DNA from: Ignavibacteria bacterium
Lineage (GTDB): Bacteria; Bacteroidota; Ignavibacteria; Tepidaquicellales; Tepidaquicellaceae
Direction of reading: 5' to 3'
Assembly (NCBI GenBank): GCA_016716125.1
Contig: JADJWZ010000008.1
Span: 1-64,000, forward strand
Length of the DNA stretch: 64,000 nt
In this document: piece by piece, positions 60,015-64,000 of the stretch
Numbering within the stretch: position 1 is the stretch's first letter
Layout of the letters: each line of letters starts with the position of its first letter
Translations under genes and position numbers: made by a program
The notes under the pieces: model-generated
Database searches by the model: none
What the model was told of the DNA's origin: nothing
The model's input: the letters and a program-made list of their open reading frames with translations, nothing else

Positions 60015-61298
60015 ATGAAACGAAAACTATTTTTAACAGCATTACTTTTATTTTTCTCATTTTCATTTTCTTCCAATCCTCCGGGCTGGTATGTGCAGCA
60101 ACTTCCGGTCAATGATTTTGTGAATGATATATTTTTTCTTGATAGTTTGAACGGATGGTTAGTGACCGATGGTAGATTCAGTGAGAATGATACTAGCTAC
60201 ATAATGAGAACCACTAACGGTGGTGATAATTGGACAATTCAAAATGCTAAAAAAGAAAAACTAAATACTGTGCGGTTTCTTGACATAAACACTGGCTACG
60301 CTTCAGGGGGATTAAAATGGAACTACGGCAATGTCCTTTATAAAACAACCAATGGCGGTACTAACTGGCTGACAATAAATAATATTAGTGGTGTTGCAAT
60401 AAACGATATGTTTTTTTTAAATAAGGATACGGGATGGGTATGTGATGACGATATATTGTTTGGGGGTTTATACAAGACCACAAACGGGAGTATTAGTTGG
60501 ATACGGCAGTTAGATGTGAGCTATAAGATTCAGAAAATATTTTTTTTAAATAAGGATACGGGGTGGGCATGCAATAGTAACGTAAACGGTGGGTTGTATA
60601 AGACTAATAATGGAGGCGGCAATTGGGAACCAATGTATGAATTTCCGGGCAGCCTGAGAGCATTATTTTTTATCAATTCTCAGAATGGTTGGGTATCCGG
60701 AGCATTTGGCGAAGAGAATCATACAATTCAGTATACTATTAATGGTGGTGCAAATTGGACTTATGCACAGGGTGAGGTTGGAGGATTTGATTTAAAATTT
60801 GTAAACGATTCTATTGGATATGCGGGAGGTGGAAGCCAGCCATTGAGAATAATAAAGTCAACAAATGGGGGCAGATATTGGGGTTATCAATCTGCACAAA
60901 CATCTGCGAACATTTCAGTTGCTGTATTGAGGAACGATCCATTAAGAGTATGGGCAGGCAGGCAAGTACTAATTCATACAACCGATGGCGGAGGAGTAAT
61001 AGTAAATGTTTCCAAGTTAAGTAACGGAAAGCCTTCACGATTTGAACTCCATCAAAACTATCCAAACCCATTCAACCCAAAGACAATTATCAATTACGAA
61101 TTAGGAATTACGAATTTGTTAAGTTGGAAAATATACGATGTATTTGGGAACGAGATAACTACTTTGGTCAATGAGAAGCACAGCGCGGGGTCTTATTCAG
61201 TAGAGTTTGATGGAAGTAGGCTCCCGAGCGGAATTTATTTTTACAGACTAGAAACTGAGAATTTTACTGAAACAAAGAAAATGGTTTTAGCAAAGTAG
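60015..61298 (+). CDS. Y2: Ycf48-like/Asp-box propeller T9SS cargo
   Basis: The intact 427-aa protein is the reference for the array. Signal peptide MKRKLFLTALLLFFSFSFSS, then PPGWYVQQLPVNDFVNDIFF. Asp-box turns are RTTNGGDNW, KTTNGGTNW, KTTNGSISW (Gly to Ser), KTNNGGGNW, TINGGANW and KSTNGGRYW. The sorting domain differs from Y1, Y3 and Y4: HQNYPNPFNPKTIINYELGI, YDVFGNEITTLVNEKHSAGS and SGIYFYRLETENF. It has no membrane segment apart from the signal. Confidence 0.92.
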   Translation: MKRKLFLTALLLFFSFSFSSNPPGWYVQQLPVNDFVNDIFFLDSLNGWLVTDGRFSENDTSYIMRTTNGGDNWTIQNAKKEKLNTVRFLDINTGYASGGLKWNYGNVLYKTTNGGTNWLTINNISGVAINDMFFLNKDTGWVCDDDILFGGLYKTTNGSISWIRQLDVSYKIQKIFFLNKDTGWACNSNVNGGLYKTNNGGGNWEPMYEFPGSLRALFFINSQNGWVSGAFGEENHTIQYTINGGANWTYAQGEVGGFDLKFVNDSIGYAGGGSQPLRIIKSTNGGRYWGYQSAQTSANISVAVLRNDPLRVWAGRQVLIHTTDGGGVIVNVSKLSNGKPSRFELHQNYPNPFNPKTIINYELGITNLLSWKIYDVFGNEITTLVNEKHSAGSYSVEFDGSRLPSGIYFYRLETENFTETKKMVLAK

Positions 61299-61326
61299 AT
61301 GAGATGAAATCAATAAATCACATTAT

Positions 61327-62583
61327 ATGAAACGAACACTTTACTTAACGATCATAGTTTTATTTTTCGCATTTTCATTTTCATCAAATCCTCCGGGGTG
61401 GTATGTGAGCAACCACCCGTCAATGATATTGCTGATATATTTTTAGGACAGTCTTAATGGATGGTTGTAACCAGAATGGGCACCGAGTTTGATACAGGAT
61501 ACATTTTAAGTACAACAAACGGCGGTGACAACTGGAATATACAATTTAAAGGATCTTTAAATTTTAATGTTTTGAGTTTTCCTACTGACTCGGTTGGTTA
61601 TGCAGGTGGAGGTGACGGCTTTCCAAAGTTATATAAAACCACCAATAAAGATTAAACTGATGTTAATTAATTCTCTCCGGTTCATCTATATACGACATGT
61701 ATTTTATAAATGGTGATATCGGATGGGCATGTGATGATGATTCATTGTTTGGGGTTTATACAAGACCACAAACGGGAGTATTAGTTGGATACGGCAGTTA
61801 GATGTGAGCTATAAGATTCAGAAAATATTTTTTTTGAATAAGGATACGGGCTGGGTAGGGAGCAGTGATGTAAACGGAAAGTTGTATAGAACTACTAATG
61901 GTGGAGTAAACTGGAATTTACAATTTACATTTATTTCTCATGTTGATGCAATCTACTTTTTAAATAATACAAATGGTTGGTTGAGAGCTGCAACTAACCT
62001 AAATAATGTAGGAGTAGCATATACAACCAACGGTGGTAATAACTGGACAAACGCAGTAGGAAATACCATAGGGGGATTTGATGTAAAGTTTATTAATGAT
62101 AGCATTGGATATGCAGGGACATTTGATTTTCCTAAGGTAATGAAATCTACAAATGGCGGGAGATATTGGGGATACCAAACTACACCAATTGGCAGTGGAA
62201 GCCAGGTGAGTGTAATTAAAGGGGACACTTCAAATGTATGGGCGGGAAGTATAATGCACACAAAAGATGGAGGAGGACAGGTGATAGTAACGTCTGTTAA
62301 ATCAGATATTGGGGTAACTAAAAACTTTGTATTGTTTCAAAATTATCCCAATCCATTTAACCCTAAGACAATTATTAATTACGAAATAGGATTTACTTCG
62401 AATGTGAAATTGGAAGTATATGATATCTCAGGGCGAATGATTAAACAACTTGTAAGTCAAAAGCAGAATCCGGGGAATTATAACTACACCTTTGACGGCT
62501 CGGATCTGCCAAGTGCAGTGTATTTCTATAAGCTTACAACTGAAGATTTTACTGAAACAAGAAAAATGATTTTGGCAAAGTAA
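61327..62583 (+). CDS. Y3: Ycf48-like/Asp-box propeller T9SS cargo (N-terminal frameshifts)
   Basis: ATG 61327 encodes a signal peptide (MKRTLYLTIIVLFFAFSFSS) and PPGWYV, after which breaks near 61408, 61445, 61650 and 61755 divide the gene into pieces 61461-61655 and 61804-62583. The intact part has RTTNGGVNW, TTNGGNNW and KSTNGGRYW turns and a Y1-type sorting domain ending TETRKMILAK. It lacks the 90-bp upstream repeat; only 28 bases separate it from Y2, so it may be cotranscribed. Confidence 0.8.
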
Positions 62584-62642
62584 TTCAATTATCCCTAATC
62601 ATAACAATCTGGATTCAAAGATATTGTTTGTGATAAATGCAG

Positions 62643-62732
62643 ATTAAATTAGCTTAGTTTATTCCTGCAAAAGAAATTGTTAATCATAAAATGAATAAAT
62701 AAATTAGGATCAACAATTAATAATACTCACTC
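62643..62732 (+). repeat. Repeated upstream region of the Y array, copy 3
   Basis: This copy is nearly identical to the 90-bp regions before Y1 and Y2, and precedes the ATG of Y4. Confidence 0.75.
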
Positions 62733-63992
62733 ATGAAAAGAAAACTATTTTTAACATCATTACTTTTATTCCTTTCATTGTCCTTTTCATCAAATCCTCC
62801 GGGCTGGTATGTGCAGCAACTTCCGGTCAATGATTTTGTGAATGATATATTTTTTCTTGACAGTTTGAACGGATGGTTAGTAACAAGGGGATCAACAATC
62901 CGGTGGATACAGGTTATATTATAATACAACTGATGGCGGAAATCTGGGTCATTCAGATGAGCCAACTGCAAAATCTTAATGTTGTTCAATTTTAGATTAA
63001 TACCGGTTATGCTGCCGGAGGTATTGGCAGGTTGCAAAGATTGTATAAAACTACAATGCACGATTAAACTGGATGTTAATTAAGTTCTCCACCTGTTCAC
63101 CTTATAGTTGATGAATATTTTATAAACCAGGATACGGGATGGGTATGTGATGACGATATATTGTTTGGGGGTTTATACAAGACCACAAACGGGAGTATTA
63201 GTTGGATACGGCAGTTAGATGTGAGCTATAAGATTCAGAAAATATTTTTTTTAAATAAGGATACGGGGTGGGCATGCAATAGTAACGTAAACGGTGGGTT
63301 GTATAAGACTAATAATGGAGGCAGCAATTGGAACCAATGTATGAATTTCAAGCAGCCTGAGAGCATTATTTTTTATCAATTCTCAGAATGGTTGGGTATC
63401 CGAGCATTTGGCGAAGAGAATCATACAATTCAGTATACTATTAATGGTGGTGCAAACTGGACTATGCACAGGGTGAGGTTGGAGGATTTGATTTAAAATT
63501 TGTAAACGATTCTATTGGATATGCAGGGAAAAGCCATTGAGAATAATAAAGTCAACAAATGGGGGTAGATATTGGGGTTATCAATCTGCACAAACATCTG
63601 CGAACATTTCAGTTGCTGTATTGAGGAACGATCCATTAAGAGTATGGGCAGGCAGGCAAGTACTAATTCATACAACCGATGGCGGAGGAGTAATAGTAAA
63701 TGTTTCCAAGTTAAGTAACGGAAAGCCTTCACGATTTGAACTACATCAAAACTATCCCAATCCATTTAACCCTAAAACAATTATTAATTACGAAATAGGA
63801 TTTACTTCGAATGTGAAACTGGAAGTATATGATATTTCAGGGCGAATGATTAAACAACTTGTAAATCAAAAGCAGAATCCGGGGAAATATAATTACACCT
63901 TTGACGGCTCGGATCTGCCAAGTGCTGTGTATTTCTATAAGCTTACAACTGAAGATTTTACTGAAACAAGAAAAATGATTTTGGCAAAGTAA
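62733..63992 (+). CDS. Y4: Ycf48-like/Asp-box propeller T9SS cargo (frameshifts, chimeric)
   Basis: Open pieces are 62733-62924, 63161-63496 and 63537-63992. The body from about 63120 to 63735 is nearly identical to Y2 (KTTNGSISW, YKTNNGG, KSTNGGRYW, HTTDGGGVIV, VSKLSNGKPSRFELH), with single-base losses where Y2 is open. From about 63745 onward the sorting domain is of the Y1/Y3 type (DISGRMIKQLVNQKQNPGKY, TETRKMILAK). It therefore joins a Y2 propeller to a Y3 tail. The gene ends just before the window edge. Confidence 0.8.
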
Positions 63993-64000
63993 TTCAATTA

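Overview
The window looks like AT-rich chromosomal DNA from a member of the Ignavibacteriota/Chlorobi side of the Bacteroidota superphylum. The main clue is many secreted proteins ending in type IX secretion (T9SS) type A sorting domains of the YxNxPNPFNP...KFDI...GxxVFDxLGRE type. A DUF3127 protein, a DUF6600-type lipoprotein and paralogous arrays of FG-GAP and Ycf48-like propellers fit that placement. Start sites are mostly A-rich and lack Shine-Dalgarno sequences, and TTG starts occur (glgA, the efflux adaptor, a sigma-like gene). Many genes, including conserved ones such as an RluD-type pseudouridine synthase and an AcrB-type transporter, carry single-base frameshifts. Uncorrected indels in the assembly are therefore likely, and most broken genes here should not be taken as biologically dead without checking.

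Region 1 (1-6.8 kb): a tandem duplicate of a secreted beta-helix protein with a dockerin-like C-terminus. The first copy is partial and frameshifted. Between the copies, on the minus strand, lies a deiodinase/redoxin-like T9SS cargo. Region 2 (7-20.6 kb): general genes, comprising a putative metallopeptidase, glycogen synthase, an esterase, DUF3127, a VWA protein, two lipoproteins, an NTF2-like protein, a sigma-like factor and an RND efflux operon. Region 3 (20.6-23.4 kb): unusual repeat DNA (palindromic elements, then 21-bp-period tandem repeats) followed by toxin-antitoxin type genes (orphan HicB-like, truncated HEPN plus MNT).

Region 4 (23.6-49 kb) is the most striking part. It is a minus-strand array of about ten repeated units. 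Each unit has (i) a conserved 5' leader with a strong AGGAGG and a five-codon mini-ORF of the form M-[I/N/S]-R-S-[P/L/T], (ii) a small secreted prealbumin/Cna-B-like protein (S, about 123 aa, ending LGPNY), (iii) an RNA hairpin whose sequence varies but whose pairing is kept, and (iv) a large FG-GAP/VCBS beta-propeller T9SS cargo (L, about 570 aa). Three S subtypes travel with three matching L subtypes. Some units are degenerate, and long near-identical intergenic blocks hold the decayed end of a further small ORF that is intact at two places. I read the array as a lineage-specific, recombining, paired surface-protein system. Its function cannot be read from the sequence.

Region 5 (49-58.2 kb): a helical hypothetical protein, a RelE/ParE-type toxin-antitoxin pair, a small membrane protein, an RluD-like synthase, an MltD-like LysM transglycosylase, tRNA-Thr and a GT-C glycosyltransferase. 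Region 6 (58.5-64 kb): a plus-strand tandem array of four Ycf48-like/Asp-box propeller T9SS cargos with repeated upstream regions. The fourth copy is a chimera of two neighbours' domains.
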